Source: Alphaproteobacteria bacterium (lineage in GTDB: Bacteria; Pseudomonadota; Alphaproteobacteria; Geminicoccales; Geminicoccaceae). Taken from it: 64,000 nt of DNA. Made by a program: the position numbers and the translations under genes. Shown in pieces: positions 43,764 to 53,027 of the stretch. The stretch is taken from positions 1 to 64,000 of the forward strand of contig JALSIM010000021.1 of the NCBI GenBank assembly GCA_026990035.1. The letters run 5' to 3'. Positions within the stretch are counted from its first letter, which is position 1; each line of letters opens with the position of its first letter. Under the pieces are notes generated by a model. It was not told the DNA's origin. It was given only the letters and a program-made list of their open reading frames with translations, and did no database searches.

Positions 43764-45085
43764 GTCGTCACCTCCTCGATGCGGGCACCGAGCCGGTTCA
43801 TCAGGGCGACGAAATCGGGAAAGCTGGTGGCGATGGTCTCCGCGCCCTCGACCGTCACCGGATCCCGGGCGATGCCGCCGAGCACCAGGAAGCTCATGGC
43901 GATCCGATGATCCAGCCGGGCTTCCACACGGGTACCGCCGGCTGGCGGTCCACCGCCTTCGACGAAGAGATCGTCGCCTTCGCTCCAGCAACGCACGCCG
44001 CAGGCGCGAAGACCCTCGAGGATGGCGCCGAAACGGTCGCTCTCCTTGACCCGGAGCTCGCCGAGACCGCGCATCGCCGTGATCCCTCTCGCCCGGGCCG
44101 CGGCCACGGCGAGGATCGGATATTCGTCGATCATCGACGGCGCGCGCGCCGCCGGCACCTCGACCGATTCCAGATCCGAGCTCTCCACCAACAGATCGGC
44201 CACCGGCTCGCCTCCCTCCTCGCGGGCGTTCTGTTCGAGAATCCGCGCGCCCATCTCGCGCAACGTCCGATAGAGACCGGTGCGCAGCGGATTCGTCCCG
44301 ACACCGACGAGGGTGACCCGCGAGTCCGGAGCGAGCAGGGCGGCCACGGTCGGAAAGGCGGCGGAAGAGGGATCGCCGGGGACGGTCAACCGCCGGGGAA
44401 GGAGCTCGGGCTGCCCGGTGACGGTGACCCGGCGACCGCCGCCTTCCGTTTCCTCCTCGCGAACCTCCGCCCCCATCGCCCGCAGCATGCGTTCGGTGTG
44501 ATCGCGCGAGGCGGCGGGTTCCGACACGCTGGTGCGTCCGGCGGCATGGAGCCCGGCCAGCAGGATCGCCGATTTCACCTGGGCGGAGGGGATTTCCGAG
44601 CGCCAATCCAGCGGCAGCGGATCCGCCCGGCCGCGGATCGCGAGCGGCAGCCGATCACCGCTCCGGGCGAGGATCGTCACCCCCATCTCCCGCAGCGGTA
44701 CGGCCACCCGTGCCATCGGCCGGCGGCGCAGGGAGGTGTCGCCGGTGACGATGCCGGTGAAGGGATGGCCGGCGAGCAGGCCCATGATCAAGCGGGCACC
44801 GGTACCGGCATTGCCGAGATCGAGCACGCTGTCGGGTTCGGCGAGACCGCCGATGCCGACACCCGCCACCGTCCAGCGGCCTTTCCCGTCGCGTTCGAGT
44901 TCCACCCCCAGCCGGCGCAGGGCGGCGGCCGTGGCCATCACGTCCTCGCCTTCGAGCAGGCCCGCGATCCGGCTTTCGCCGACCGCCAGGGCGGCGAGCA
45001 GCAGGGCTCGATGGGAAATCGATTTGTCTCCCGGCATCGAGGCCCGTCCCGAGAGAGCCCCGTGCGGGTTCGCGCGCAGCTTCAT
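43760..45085 (-). CDS. aroA: 3-phosphoshikimate 1-carboxyvinyltransferase (EPSP synthase)
   Basis: Sixth step of the shikimate pathway. 441 residues. Substrate-binding Lys21, Ser22 and Arg26 fall in PGDKSISHR; the PEP-site block is DLGNAGTGARLIMGLL, in the form typical of class II enzymes (class I has LGNAGTAMRPL). RDHTERML and VKESDRFGA are present. The ATG at 45083-45085 gives the usual N terminus. First gene of aroA-cmk-rpsA; divergent from the FYDLN-acid gene. Confidence 0.96.
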   Translation of the reverse strand: MKLRANPHGALSGRASMPGDKSISHRALLLAALAVGESRIAGLLEGEDVMATAAALRRLGVELERDGKGRWTVAGVGIGGLAEPDSVLDLGNAGTGARLIMGLLAGHPFTGIVTGDTSLRRRPMARVAVPLREMGVTILARSGDRLPLAIRGRADPLPLDWRSEIPSAQVKSAILLAGLHAAGRTSVSEPAASRDHTERMLRAMGAEVREEETEGGGRRVTVTGQPELLPRRLTVPGDPSSAAFPTVAALLAPDSRVTLVGVGTNPLRTGLYRTLREMGARILEQNAREEGGEPVADLLVESSDLESVEVPAARAPSMIDEYPILAVAAARARGITAMRGLGELRVKESDRFGAILEGLRACGVRCWSEGDDLFVEGGGPPAGGTRVEARLDHRIAMSFLVLGGIARDPVTVEGAETIATSFPDFVALMNRLGARIEEVTT

Positions 45086-45171
45086 CGGCCGTCGCTCCGC
45101 TCCGAAACAGCACCGAAGTGGCGATGGAATCCCCGCTCCTCGCGGCCTCCCGCCGCGGATCGAAAATGCTT

Positions 45172-45177
45172 TTGACA
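45172..45177 (+). promoter_or_regulatory. perfect -35 box upstream of the FYDLN-acid gene
   Basis: TTGACA lies in the 159-base divergent gap between aroA and the FYDLN-acid gene. No good -10 follows at 16-18 bases (candidate CAATTG at 45195), so this is only a partial promoter call. If used, transcription would start near 45208, ruling out the ATG at 45191. Confidence 0.3.
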
Positions 45178-45231
45178 GCTCGGTTGGGACATGGCAATTG
45201 CGATCCCCGCTCCAAAGGCAGTTCCGACCTT

Positions 45232-45237
45232 GAGGAG
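45232..45237 (+). promoter_or_regulatory. ribosome site fixing a TTG start
   Basis: GAGGAG, exactly 7 bases before TTG 45245. It decides between that codon and the in-frame ATG at 45191, which has no ribosome site. Confidence 0.6.
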
Positions 45238-45244
45238 ACTCCCC

Positions 45245-45664
45245 TTGCCGAAGCCCGAATGGGGCACCAAGCGCCTTTGCGCGAGCTGCGGTGCCCGCTA
45301 CTACGACATGAACCGCTCCGAGATCGTCTGCCCGGCCTGCGGCACGCCGTTCGACGCCGACAACGCCAAACGTTCGCGACGGGCCGCGGCTGCGGCACCC
45401 GCCGCGGCGATCGCCGAAGCGGTCGATCTGCCCGAGGTCGAGGAGGAGGAAGTGGTCGCCGAGGAAGAGGCGGTGGCGGTTCCGGCCGAAGAGGACGAGG
45501 AAGAGGAGGAGGCCCTGCCGCTGGTCGAGGATGTCGTGCTCGGCAGTGAGGAGGAGGAAGACGAGGAAGGGGCGCTCATCGAGGATGCCGCGGAACTCGG
45601 CGAGGACGAGGATGTGGCCGAGGTCGTCGAAAGCGACCTCGAGGACGAGGAGGAGACGCGCTGA
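45245..45664 (+). CDS. FYDLN-acid (TIGR02300-type) zinc-ribbon protein
   Basis: Protein family of unknown function, largely confined to alphaproteobacteria. 139 residues from a TTG start: MPKPEWGTKRLCASCGARYYDMN, in which the first CxxC (CASC) precedes the family motif, here RYYDMN instead of FYDLN. A second CxxC (CPAC) follows, and from about residue 55 onward comes a tail dominated by Glu, Asp, Val and Ala. The two CxxC pairs probably bind zinc. GAGGAG fixes the start. It lies just upstream of tRNA-Ala. The acidic tail suggests a basic partner, but none is known. Confidence 0.9.
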   Translation: MPKPEWGTKRLCASCGARYYDMNRSEIVCPACGTPFDADNAKRSRRAAAAAPAAAIAEAVDLPEVEEEEVVAEEEAVAVPAEEDEEEEEALPLVEDVVLGSEEEEDEEGALIEDAAELGEDEDVAEVVESDLEDEEETR

Positions 45665-45681
45665 GCGCGGCCCGCGGGGGG

Positions 45682-45710
45682 TTGCGCGGCGGGGCGACAT
45701 TGCCTATTTG
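45682..45710 (+). promoter_or_regulatory. predicted promoter of tRNA-Ala
   Basis: TTGCGC (45682-45687), 17 bases, TATTTG (45705-45710), ending 11 bases before the tRNA 5' end, a normal leader for a tRNA gene. Confidence 0.45.
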
Positions 45711-45721
45711 AGCCTCCGCAC

Positions 45722-45797
45722 GGGGCCGTAGCTCAGTTGGGAGAGCGCCTGAATGGCATTCAGGAGGTCGGCGGTTCGACTCCGCTCGGCTCCACCA
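45722..45797 (+). tRNA. tRNA-Ala, anticodon GGC
   Basis: 76 bases including an encoded CCA. Acceptor arms GGGGCCG and CGGCTCC pair with a G3:U70 wobble, the identity element for alanyl-tRNA synthetase. The anticodon loop ATGGCAT in stem CCTGA/TCAGG gives anticodon GGC, reading GCC and GCU codons. Complete D and T arms. Confidence 0.98.
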
Positions 45798-45861
45798 AAC
45801 GGACCGACAGCCCGCATCTTTCGGAGCCCACCGGCGGTGTGAGCGCCGTCGCGGCTGCCGT

Positions 45862-47100
45862 TCAGCCTTCCCGCAACAGCTCGTTCAAGACCCGTGCGAC
45901 CACTTCCGTGGCCTTCGGCAGGATGTCGAGCGGCAGCCGCTCGTCGGCCCGATGGGCGTTGGCTTCCTCGATGGTTCGGGGGCCGGCGCCGTAGAGGACC
46001 ACCGGCACGCCCGCGGCCGCGTAATGACGGGCGTCGGTGTAGAGGGGCACACCGCCGATCGCCACCGGCTCGCCGAGGACCGCTCGCGCGTGGCCTGCGA
46101 GGCTCGCCGCCAGCCGTTCGGCGCCGGGCAGCGGCCGCAGCGGTTCGGCCAGCAGCACCCGCCGGATCGCGACCGTGGCCCCGGGCACCTCGGCGACGGC
46201 CTCGCGGATCAGGGCGGCGAGTGCGGTTTCCACCTCTTCGCCACGTTCCTCGGGGATCAGCCGGCGGTCGAGGCGGAAGGTGACCCGGTCCGGCACGACA
46301 TTGGTGTTGATGCCGCCTTCGACGAGGCCGACGGTGAGCTGCGGGCTGCCGATGCCCGGCACCTCCGAGACCTTCCCCGCGAGCGCGCGGCGATGTGCGT
46401 AGAGCGCGGCGAGGGCCGCCGTCGCCGCTTCCAACGCGTCGATCCCGGTCGCCGGCAGGGCGGCATGGGCGGAGCGACCCCGCACCGTCACCTCGAGATG
46501 CAGACAGCCGTTGTGGGCGTTCACCACCTGCCAGGAGAAGCCGGCGCAGAGGGCGAGATCGGGGCGCACGATCCCCTGCTCGAGAAGCCAACGGGGGCCG
46601 ATCTCGCCGCCCGTTTCCTCGTCGAAGGTGACGTGCAGCTCCACCGTGCCGCCGAGCGTGGCGGCCAGCGGTTCGAGGGCCCGCACCGCGAAGGCGTAGC
46701 TGGCGATGTCGGATTTCGACACCGCCACGCCGCGGCCGTACATCCAGCCGTCGCGGATCTCCCCCGCGTAAGGGTCGATGCTCCAGCCCTCGCCCGGCGG
46801 CACCACATCGCCATGGGCGTTCAGCGCGATCACCGGCCCGTCGCCGGCGAACCGGCGCCGGACGACGAGATTGACGCAGCTCTTCATCCCCGCGGCACGG
46901 ACCACGGCATCCGGCACCGGGTGCCGCTCCACCTCGAACCCCAGCTCTTCGAGAAGGCCGCCGATGCGTTCGGCGGCGGGCGCCAGATCGCCCGGTGGGT
47001 TGTCGGTGGGCGTACGGACGAGTTCGGCGAGGAAGGCCACCGCCCGCTGGCGGTCGGCCGCCACCGTTTCGTGGATGGTCGCGGATGCGGCATCGTTCAT
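45862..47100 (-). CDS. M20-family metallohydrolase (ArgE/DapE-like, variant metal site)
   Basis: 412-residue zinc-hydrolase-type protein of the ArgE/DapE/CPG2 group, which deacylates amino-acid derivatives. Seen: ALNAHGDVVPPG (His96, Asp98), DEETGGEIGP (Glu161 general base, Glu162 ligand), the dimerisation domain (about 195-305), and a final His in EANAHRADE. In the bridging-ligand motif, normally GRGxxDMKGG, this protein reads GRGVAVSKSD: the Asp is Val127 and an Asp appears four residues later. It may be a variant subfamily with altered metal binding. Last gene of a peptide-uptake operon, its ATG overlapping the upstream stop. The substrate is unknown. Confidence 0.88.
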   Translation of the reverse strand: MNDAASATIHETVAADRQRAVAFLAELVRTPTDNPPGDLAPAAERIGGLLEELGFEVERHPVPDAVVRAAGMKSCVNLVVRRRFAGDGPVIALNAHGDVVPPGEGWSIDPYAGEIRDGWMYGRGVAVSKSDIASYAFAVRALEPLAATLGGTVELHVTFDEETGGEIGPRWLLEQGIVRPDLALCAGFSWQVVNAHNGCLHLEVTVRGRSAHAALPATGIDALEAATAALAALYAHRRALAGKVSEVPGIGSPQLTVGLVEGGINTNVVPDRVTFRLDRRLIPEERGEEVETALAALIREAVAEVPGATVAIRRVLLAEPLRPLPGAERLAASLAGHARAVLGEPVAIGGVPLYTDARHYAAAGVPVVLYGAGPRTIEEANAHRADERLPLDILPKATEVVARVLNELLREG

Positions 47101-48371
47101 CCCCGATCTCCCGTCGTCACCGCGTTTTCGAGCCGTTCGAGAAAGCGGAGGAGCACCTCGAGCGCGACCGCGACGTCCGCCGCCGTCACCAGTTCGTCGG
47201 GATGGTGGCTGAGGCCTTCCCGGCAGCGGACGAACAGCATCGCCACCGGCAGGGTGGCGGCGATCGCCATGGCGTCGTGCCCGGCACCGCTCGGCAGTTC
47301 CAGCGGCGGCAGACCGCAGGCCTCCACCGCCTCGGCGAGGAGGCGCGACAGCTCCGGATCGCAGAGGACCGCCGGTGCCTCGTGCCGCCTTTCGAAGGTG
47401 ATCGCGAGGCCGCGCCGTTCGGCAATTGCGGCCATCTCCCGCTCGAGTTCCTCCAGCAGCCGCCGGCGCATCCCGTCCTCGGGCGCCCGCAGATCGAACT
47501 CCAGCGCCACCCGGTCCGGCACGACGTTGCCGACACCGGGCTCGACCGTACAGCCGCCGATGGTGGCGACGGCCGGCGCCTCGGCGCGGGCGAACGCTTC
47601 CGTCGCCAGCACGATTTCCGCGGCGCCGGCCAGCGCGTCGCGGCGCAGCTCCATGGGCACCGTCCCCGCATGCCCGGCCCGGCCCAGCACGGTGATGCGG
47701 CCCCGGGTGGCGCCCGCGATGCCGGTGACCACGCCGACCGGAACTCCCGCCTTCTCCAGCACCGGTCCCTGTTCGATGTGGACCTCGAGGTATCCCAGGG
47801 TCGAGGCGGGATCCCGCCGGATGCGGGCCACCCCCTCCGGATCGCCGCCGAAGACCTCGAGCGCCTCCCGGAGGCTCGTGCCGCCGGCGTCGCGGACGTC
47901 CAGGAGGGAGGGATCCAGGGTTCCCGCGATCGCCCGGGATCCCGTGAGGGTGACTGGAAAGCGACAGCCCTCCTCGTCACCGAAGGCCAGAACCTCGATC
48001 GCGAAGGGCAGGTGGCGGCTCCTCCCCGCGAGCTCCTCGACGACGGCGATCGCCAGCACCACCCCGAGGGTGCCGTCGAAGCGGCCGGCGTCGCGCACCG
48101 TGTCGATGTGCGAGCCGAGCAGCAGCACCGGCGCATCCGCGGTCTCTCCCGGCCAGCGGCCGACCACCGTGGCCAGCGGGTCGAGCCGGGTTTCCATGCC
48201 CGCTTCCCGCATCCATCGGGCCACCAGATCGGCAGCGGCACGATGGGCGGGCGAGAGAAAGAAACGGGTCAGCCGGTCCGGCTCGTCGGAAAGGCGGGCG
48301 AGGGCGTCCAGCCGCTCGAGAATCTTCCGCGAACGGGCGGCGGGGATCGCGCCCCGCGGCTCGGCCGTCAT
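47097..48371 (-). CDS. Zn-dependent amidohydrolase, allantoate / N-carbamoyl-amino-acid type
   Basis: 424 residues of the hydantoinase/carbamoylase branch of M20, which hydrolyses the ureido group of allantoate or N-carbamoyl-L-amino acids. Metal motifs: GSHIDTV with His88, RFDGTLGV with Asp99, DEEGCRF with Glu133/134, and HIEQGPVLE (His and Glu conserved in the branch). The intact SGAGHDAM block near the C terminus carries another ligand. It overlaps the ABC ATPase gene and the M20 gene by 4 bases each. AllC cannot be separated from carbamoylase by sequence alone. Confidence 0.9.
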   Translation of the reverse strand: MTAEPRGAIPAARSRKILERLDALARLSDEPDRLTRFFLSPAHRAAADLVARWMREAGMETRLDPLATVVGRWPGETADAPVLLLGSHIDTVRDAGRFDGTLGVVLAIAVVEELAGRSRHLPFAIEVLAFGDEEGCRFPVTLTGSRAIAGTLDPSLLDVRDAGGTSLREALEVFGGDPEGVARIRRDPASTLGYLEVHIEQGPVLEKAGVPVGVVTGIAGATRGRITVLGRAGHAGTVPMELRRDALAGAAEIVLATEAFARAEAPAVATIGGCTVEPGVGNVVPDRVALEFDLRAPEDGMRRRLLEELEREMAAIAERRGLAITFERRHEAPAVLCDPELSRLLAEAVEACGLPPLELPSGAGHDAMAIAATLPVAMLFVRCREGLSHHPDELVTAADVAVALEVLLRFLERLENAVTTGDRG

Positions 48372-49420
48372 CCCGCCCCCGGAGATGGTCGGGAAGACGG
48401 GCGGGAGATCCGGCGGTCGGGCTCCGGCGCCGCCTCGGTCTTCTCCGGCGGCGGCCGGTTGCAGGGGTGGAAGCAGCGCACCTCGCGACCCGCTTCCGGC
48501 ATCGACACCGGTGGTGGCTCGTGGCACCGCTCCCCGGCCCGCGAACAGCGCGGCCGGAACCGGCAGCCCGCGGGAAGGGCCAGCGGCGAGGGCGCCATGC
48601 CCGGGATCTGGCGCAACGGTTGGCCGCGACGGTTGTGGCTGGGGACGCTCTCGAGGAGGGCCAGGGTATAGGGATGCAGGGGGCGACCGATGACCTCGGC
48701 GGCGGGCCCCTGCTCGACGATCTGGCCGGCGTACATGACGGCGATGCGATCGGCGATGCCCGCCACCACCGCCAGATCGTGGGTGATCCACAGGAGCGAG
48801 GTTCCGGTCTCGGCGCAGAGCTTCTGGACTTCGTAGAGAATCTGCGCCTGGATCGTCACGTCGAGGGCGGTGGTCGGCTCGTCGGCGATGATCAGCGCCG
48901 GATCGTGGAGCAGGGCGATGGCGATCGCCACCCGCTGGCGCATCCCGCCCGAAAGCTGGTGGGGATAGGCCTTGAGCCGCTCCTCGGGCGCCGGAATGCC
49001 GACCCGGCGCAGGGCGTCGGCGCAGAGGGCCCGGGCCTCCGCGCGGCGCATGTCGCGATGGGCGAGCACCGCCTCGATCATCTGGGTGTCGATCCGCAGG
49101 ACCGGATTGAGGGTCATCATCGGATCCTGGAAGATCATCGCCACATGGGCACCGCGAAGCTGGCGCAGCCGTGCCTCCGGTGCGCCGACGAGCTCTTCGC
49201 CGCGGAAGCGGATCGAGCCCTCGGTGATCCGCCCCGGCGGATCGATCAGGCCGAGGACGGAAAAACCGGTGATGGATTTGCCGGAGCCGCTCTCGCCGAC
49301 GAGGCCCAGCACCTCGCCGGGCGCGATCTCGAGATCGACCCCGTCGACCGCCCGCACGATTCCCGCCCGGGTGAAGAACCAGGTTCGCAGACCGCGGATC
49401 TCGAGCACCGCCGCGGTCAT
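48368..49420 (-). CDS. peptide-type ABC transporter ATPase (DppD/OppD-like)
   Basis: 350-residue cytoplasmic ATPase. Walker A GESGSGKS, signature LSGGMRQR, Walker [10 protein letters not shown], followed by the Opp/Dpp C-terminal extension with CRFRPRC and a final Cys-rich segment ([15 protein letters not shown]) that in this family can hold an Fe-S cluster. Four-base overlaps join it to the permease before and the amidohydrolase after. Opp/Dpp systems normally have a second ATPase (DppF); none is encoded here. Confidence 0.93.
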   Translation of the reverse strand: MTAAVLEIRGLRTWFFTRAGIVRAVDGVDLEIAPGEVLGLVGESGSGKSITGFSVLGLIDPPGRITEGSIRFRGEELVGAPEARLRQLRGAHVAMIFQDPMMTLNPVLRIDTQMIEAVLAHRDMRRAEARALCADALRRVGIPAPEERLKAYPHQLSGGMRQRVAIAIALLHDPALIIADEPTTALDVTIQAQILYEVQKLCAETGTSLLWITHDLAVVAGIADRIAVMYAGQIVEQGPAAEVIGRPLHPYTLALLESVPSHNRRGQPLRQIPGMAPSPLALPAGCRFRPRCSRAGERCHEPPPVSMPEAGREVRCFHPCNRPPPEKTEAAPEPDRRISRPSSRPSPGAG

Positions 49421-50325
49421 CGCTGGAGCCTCGGATTGAGCACGTCGCGGAGCTGATCGCCGACGAGATTGATGCAGACGATGATCAGCAGCAGCGCGAC
49501 ACCGGGAAAGAAGCTGATCCAGTACTGGCCGGAGAGGAGATACTCGTAGCCGTTGGCGATCAGGAGCCCCAGCGAGGGTTCGGTGATGGGGACCCCGACC
49601 CCGAGGAAGGAGAGGGTGGCTTCGAGGGCGATGGCGTTGCCCACCTGCACGGTGGCCACCACGATCACCGGCGGCAGGCAGTTGGGCAGGAGATGGCGGA
49701 AGAGGATGCGGCCGTGGGAGAGGGCGAGACAGCGCACCGCTTCGATGTACTCCTTGCGCCGTTCTACCAATGCCGCCCCGCGGACGGTACGGGCGTAGTA
49801 GGCCCACTGGACGATGATCAGGGCGACCAGCACCTTGTCGACGCCGCGGCCGAGTACGGCGAGCAGGATGAGGGCCACGAGGATCGCCGGAAAGCTGAGC
49901 TGGAGATCGACGATCCGCATCACCACGCTTTCGAGGCGGCCGCCGTAGAAGGCGGCGACGAGCCCGACCGTACAGCCGATCAGGAGCGCCGCCAGGGTGC
50001 TGCCCGCACCCACCACCAGGGAGATCCGGATGCCGTAGACGATGGCACTCAGCATGTCGCGGCCCTGATCGTCGGTGCCGAGCCAGTAGGTGGTGCCGCC
50101 GAAGCTCTCGCTCATCGGTGGCAGATTGCCGTCCATGATGTCGAGCTGGGCGAGGTCGTAGGGGTTCTGCGGCGTGATCCAGGGGGCGAAGACGGCGGCC
50201 AGGATCACCGCCAGGAGCCCGATCAGCGACAGCACCGCCACCCGGCTTTCGGCGAACTGCCGGGCGAAGCGCATGAAGGGCGTTTCGACGGCCATCGTGG
50301 CGGCGGTCCGGTCCGTGCCGCTCAT
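49417..50325 (-). CDS. peptide-type ABC permease (DppC-like)
   Basis: 302-residue inner-membrane permease with the DppC/OppC N-terminal domain (FAPWITPQNPYDL, WLGTDDQGRDMLSAIVYG) and a binding-protein-dependent transport core of about six helices. The EAA loop that contacts the ATPase is the stretch EYIEAVRCLALSHGRILFRH. The ATG overlaps the stop of the other permease (ATGA). Confidence 0.93.
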   Translation of the reverse strand: MSGTDRTAATMAVETPFMRFARQFAESRVAVLSLIGLLAVILAAVFAPWITPQNPYDLAQLDIMDGNLPPMSESFGGTTYWLGTDDQGRDMLSAIVYGIRISLVVGAGSTLAALLIGCTVGLVAAFYGGRLESVVMRIVDLQLSFPAILVALILLAVLGRGVDKVLVALIIVQWAYYARTVRGAALVERRKEYIEAVRCLALSHGRILFRHLLPNCLPPVIVVATVQVGNAIALEATLSFLGVGVPITEPSLGLLIANGYEYLLSGQYWISFFPGVALLLIIVCINLVGDQLRDVLNPRLQR

Positions 50326-51299
50326 TCCGCTCTTCCCGAGAGACGCACCCGCGGATCGAGCAGGGAATAGACGATGTCCACGACGAGATTGATCAGAATG
50401 AAGACGAAGACGATCAGCATCAGATAGGCGACCACCACCGGGCGATCGAGATTGAGGATGCTGTCGATGAGCAGCTTGCCCATGCCGGGCCAGGCGAACA
50501 CCGTCTCGGTGACCACCGCGAAGGCGATGACACTGCCGAATTCGAGGCCGAGCACGGTGACCACCGGGATGAGGATGTTCTTGAGCATGTGCACCAGCAC
50601 CACCCGCCGTTCGCTCACCCCCTTGGCGCGGGCGAACTTGACGTAGTCCTGGAGCATCACCTCGCGGGTGCCGGCCCGGGCCAGGCGGACCACCAGCGCC
50701 GTCTTGAAAAGGGCGAGGTTGATCGCCGGCAGGATCAGATGCTGCAGGCCGTCGAGGGTGAGGAAGCTCACCGGCACTCCGAACAGCGGCACGGTGTCGC
50801 CCCGGCCGCCCGAGGGCAGCCATCCGGCCCAGACGGCGAACAGCATGATCAGCATCATGCCCTGCCAGAAATTGGGCAGGCTGAAGCCGAGAATGGAGGC
50901 GGCCATGATCCCGCGGCCGGTCGCCCGGTCGTGGCGCAGCCCGGCGATCATCCCGAGCGGGATGCCGAGGAAGATGGACAGCAGCATCGCCGCCACCGCC
51001 AGCTCCAGGGTCGCCGGCATGCGCTCGATGATCAGCCGCAGGGCCGGTTCGTTGTGGACGAAGCTGGTGCCGAGGTCACCCCGGAGCGCGTTGCTCACGA
51101 ACAGCAGGAACTGGCGCCACAGCGGCTGATCGAGACCGAGACGGCGGATCGCCGCCTCGATCTCGGCCGGATCCGCCTCCGGACTGATCAGCACGTCGAT
51201 CGGATTGCCGATGGCGTAGATGCCGACGAACACGAGGACGGCCATCACCACGATGGTGATGGCCGCCTGGAAGAGCCTGCGGATGAGATAGGCGAGCAT
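50322..51299 (-). CDS. peptide-type ABC permease (DppB-like)
   Basis: 325-residue partner permease with the DppB/OppB start (RRLFQAAITIVVMAVLVFVGIYAIGNP), a periplasmic region with LGLDQPLWRQFLLFV, and the core helices. The EAA-like loop reads REVMLQDYVKFARAKGVSERR. It follows the binding-protein gene after 43 bases and overlaps the DppC-like gene. Confidence 0.93.
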   Translation of the reverse strand: MLAYLIRRLFQAAITIVVMAVLVFVGIYAIGNPIDVLISPEADPAEIEAAIRRLGLDQPLWRQFLLFVSNALRGDLGTSFVHNEPALRLIIERMPATLELAVAAMLLSIFLGIPLGMIAGLRHDRATGRGIMAASILGFSLPNFWQGMMLIMLFAVWAGWLPSGGRGDTVPLFGVPVSFLTLDGLQHLILPAINLALFKTALVVRLARAGTREVMLQDYVKFARAKGVSERRVVLVHMLKNILIPVVTVLGLEFGSVIAFAVVTETVFAWPGMGKLLIDSILNLDRPVVVAYLMLIVFVFILINLVVDIVYSLLDPRVRLSGRAE

Positions 51300-51342
51300 G
51301 CCTCTCCCTGGTCCCGCGACCGGCCGCCGATGCCGCCGCGGC

Positions 51343-52947
51343 TCAGTCGGTCGGCTTCACGCTCGTGGCCAGCGTGTACTGGTCGGTACGCGGCGTGTAG
51401 GTGATGCCCTTGCGGAAGGCCCAGGAGGTGACCTCGTAGTGGAGGGGGAGAATGGCGTAGTCCTTCATGGCGACGGCCATCGCCTCCTGCAGCAGCTTTT
51501 CCCGCTCGGCGTCGTCGACCGTGGAGAGCGCCTCGTCGAGAAGCGCGTCGAGCTCGGGGTTCGAATAGCGGCCGCGGTTGGTACCGCCGTAACCCTTCTC
51601 CTTGTCGCGGGTGGCGACGAGCGCCCGCAGCGGCGAGCTCGCCTCGCCGGTCCCCGAGCCCCAGCCGGCCATGTAGAAGCTGAACTCGTACTTGTTGCGG
51701 CGCTTGAAGAAGACGCTCTTCGTCGAGGCGTCGACGGTGGTCGCGATGCCCACCCGGGTGAGCATCTGGGCCACCGCCTGGGCGATCTTCTCGTCGTTGA
51801 TGTAGCGGTCGTTGGGGGTGCCGAGCACGAGCTCGAAACCGTTCGGATAGCCGGCCTCGGTGAGCAGCTCCTTGGCCCGGTCGGGCGCGTAGGGCTCGAC
51901 CCCGAGCTCGGGGTTGTAGCCGAACATGCCGGGCGGGATGAGCTGCGAGGCGGGAACCGCGAGACCGCCCATGATGCGCTCGACGATGGCCTCGCGGTTG
52001 ATCGCCTTCGAGACCGCCTCACGCACCCGCCGGTCCTTGAAGGGATTCTTGCCGCCCGTGCCCTTCACGCCGGGCGTGGGTTCCTGGAAGTGATCGAAAT
52101 GGAGGTAGATCACCCGGTTCGAGAGACCCGAGGCGACGTCGATGTCGGGATTTTCCTTGAGCCGCGGGATGTCCTGGACGGGCGGATTGTCGATCAGATC
52201 GACGTCGCCCGCGAGAAGGGCGGCGACCCGTGGCGCGGCGCTGGTGATCGGACGGAAGACGACCTTTTCCCAGGGCGACTTTTCGCCCCAGTAGTCGTCG
52301 TTGCGCGCGAGCACGATGCGATCGCCCTTGACGTATTCGAGGAAGCGGAACGGCCCGGTGCCGATGGCCAGCTCACCGCTGTTGAAGTCGGCGGTCTTCG
52401 GCCAGTCGCCGTAGTCGCAGCCGTCCTTGTCGAAGACCAGGTTCTCGGCGTCGGCGGGAGCGGAGATCACCGCCCAGCTCGAGAACTCGACCGGCAGCAG
52501 CGGATAGGGCCGCGCGGTCCTGACGATCACCGTGTAGGGATCGGGCGTCTCCACCGCCTCCACCGCCTTGGTGTAGATGGTGAAGGAGGAGGGGCTGTCC
52601 TTGACGTTCGGGATCCGGCACAGGGAGTAGACCACGTCGGCGGCGGTGAAATCGCTGCCGTCGTGGAACTTGACGCCCTTCCTGAGCTTGAACTCCCAGG
52701 TGGTGTCGTCGAGGGTGCGCCAGCTTTCGGCCAGTTGCGGCACCAGCCGCTGGTTCTCGTCCTGCCCCACGAGGCTCTCGAAGATGTGGCGCCGCATGGC
52801 GTTGTTGGGGCCGAGATTGTGGTAGTGCGGGTCCAGCGCGCTGGGCTCGCTGGAAATGCCGATGGTCAGGGTTTGCGCCTGGGCGAGGCCCATTCCCATG
52901 CCGGCCATCACGGCCAGAACGGAAACGCAACGGAGCGAGGTACGCAT
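51343..52947 (-). CDS. peptide-type ABC substrate-binding protein (SBP family 5)
   Basis: 534-residue periplasmic receptor. The signal peptide covers residues 1-24, with cleavage after AQA. The family 5 signature is present (AESWRTLDDTTWEFKLRKGV in two blocks, KFHDGSDFTAADVVYS), as are NPFKDRRVREAVSKAINRE and GYNPELGVEPYAPDRAKELL. The ATG at 52945-52947 has GGAGG 7 bases upstream. First gene of a six-gene operon running to 45862. Ligands of this family range from peptides to glutathione, opines and nickel; the hydrolases downstream point to N-substituted amino acids or ureides. Confidence 0.93.
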   Translation of the reverse strand: MRTSLRCVSVLAVMAGMGMGLAQAQTLTIGISSEPSALDPHYHNLGPNNAMRRHIFESLVGQDENQRLVPQLAESWRTLDDTTWEFKLRKGVKFHDGSDFTAADVVYSLCRIPNVKDSPSSFTIYTKAVEAVETPDPYTVIVRTARPYPLLPVEFSSWAVISAPADAENLVFDKDGCDYGDWPKTADFNSGELAIGTGPFRFLEYVKGDRIVLARNDDYWGEKSPWEKVVFRPITSAAPRVAALLAGDVDLIDNPPVQDIPRLKENPDIDVASGLSNRVIYLHFDHFQEPTPGVKGTGGKNPFKDRRVREAVSKAINREAIVERIMGGLAVPASQLIPPGMFGYNPELGVEPYAPDRAKELLTEAGYPNGFELVLGTPNDRYINDEKIAQAVAQMLTRVGIATTVDASTKSVFFKRRNKYEFSFYMAGWGSGTGEASSPLRALVATRDKEKGYGGTNRGRYSNPELDALLDEALSTVDDAEREKLLQEAMAVAMKDYAILPLHYEVTSWAFRKGITYTPRTDQYTLATSVKPTD

Positions 52948-53027
52948 GGCGGTGCCTCCGCGATCATGTTCGTTCTGTGCCGGATGCGGCCGCTCGGCGC
53001 GCATGCCGGCTCCCTTCCCTCGCGGGC

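Noticed and set aside
45191-45244. ATG at 45191 as the start of the FYDLN-acid protein
   Set aside because: No ribosome site, 18 extra residues not typical of the family, and it would lie upstream of the transcription start implied by the -35 at 45172. TTG 45245 has GAGGAG 7 bases upstream.
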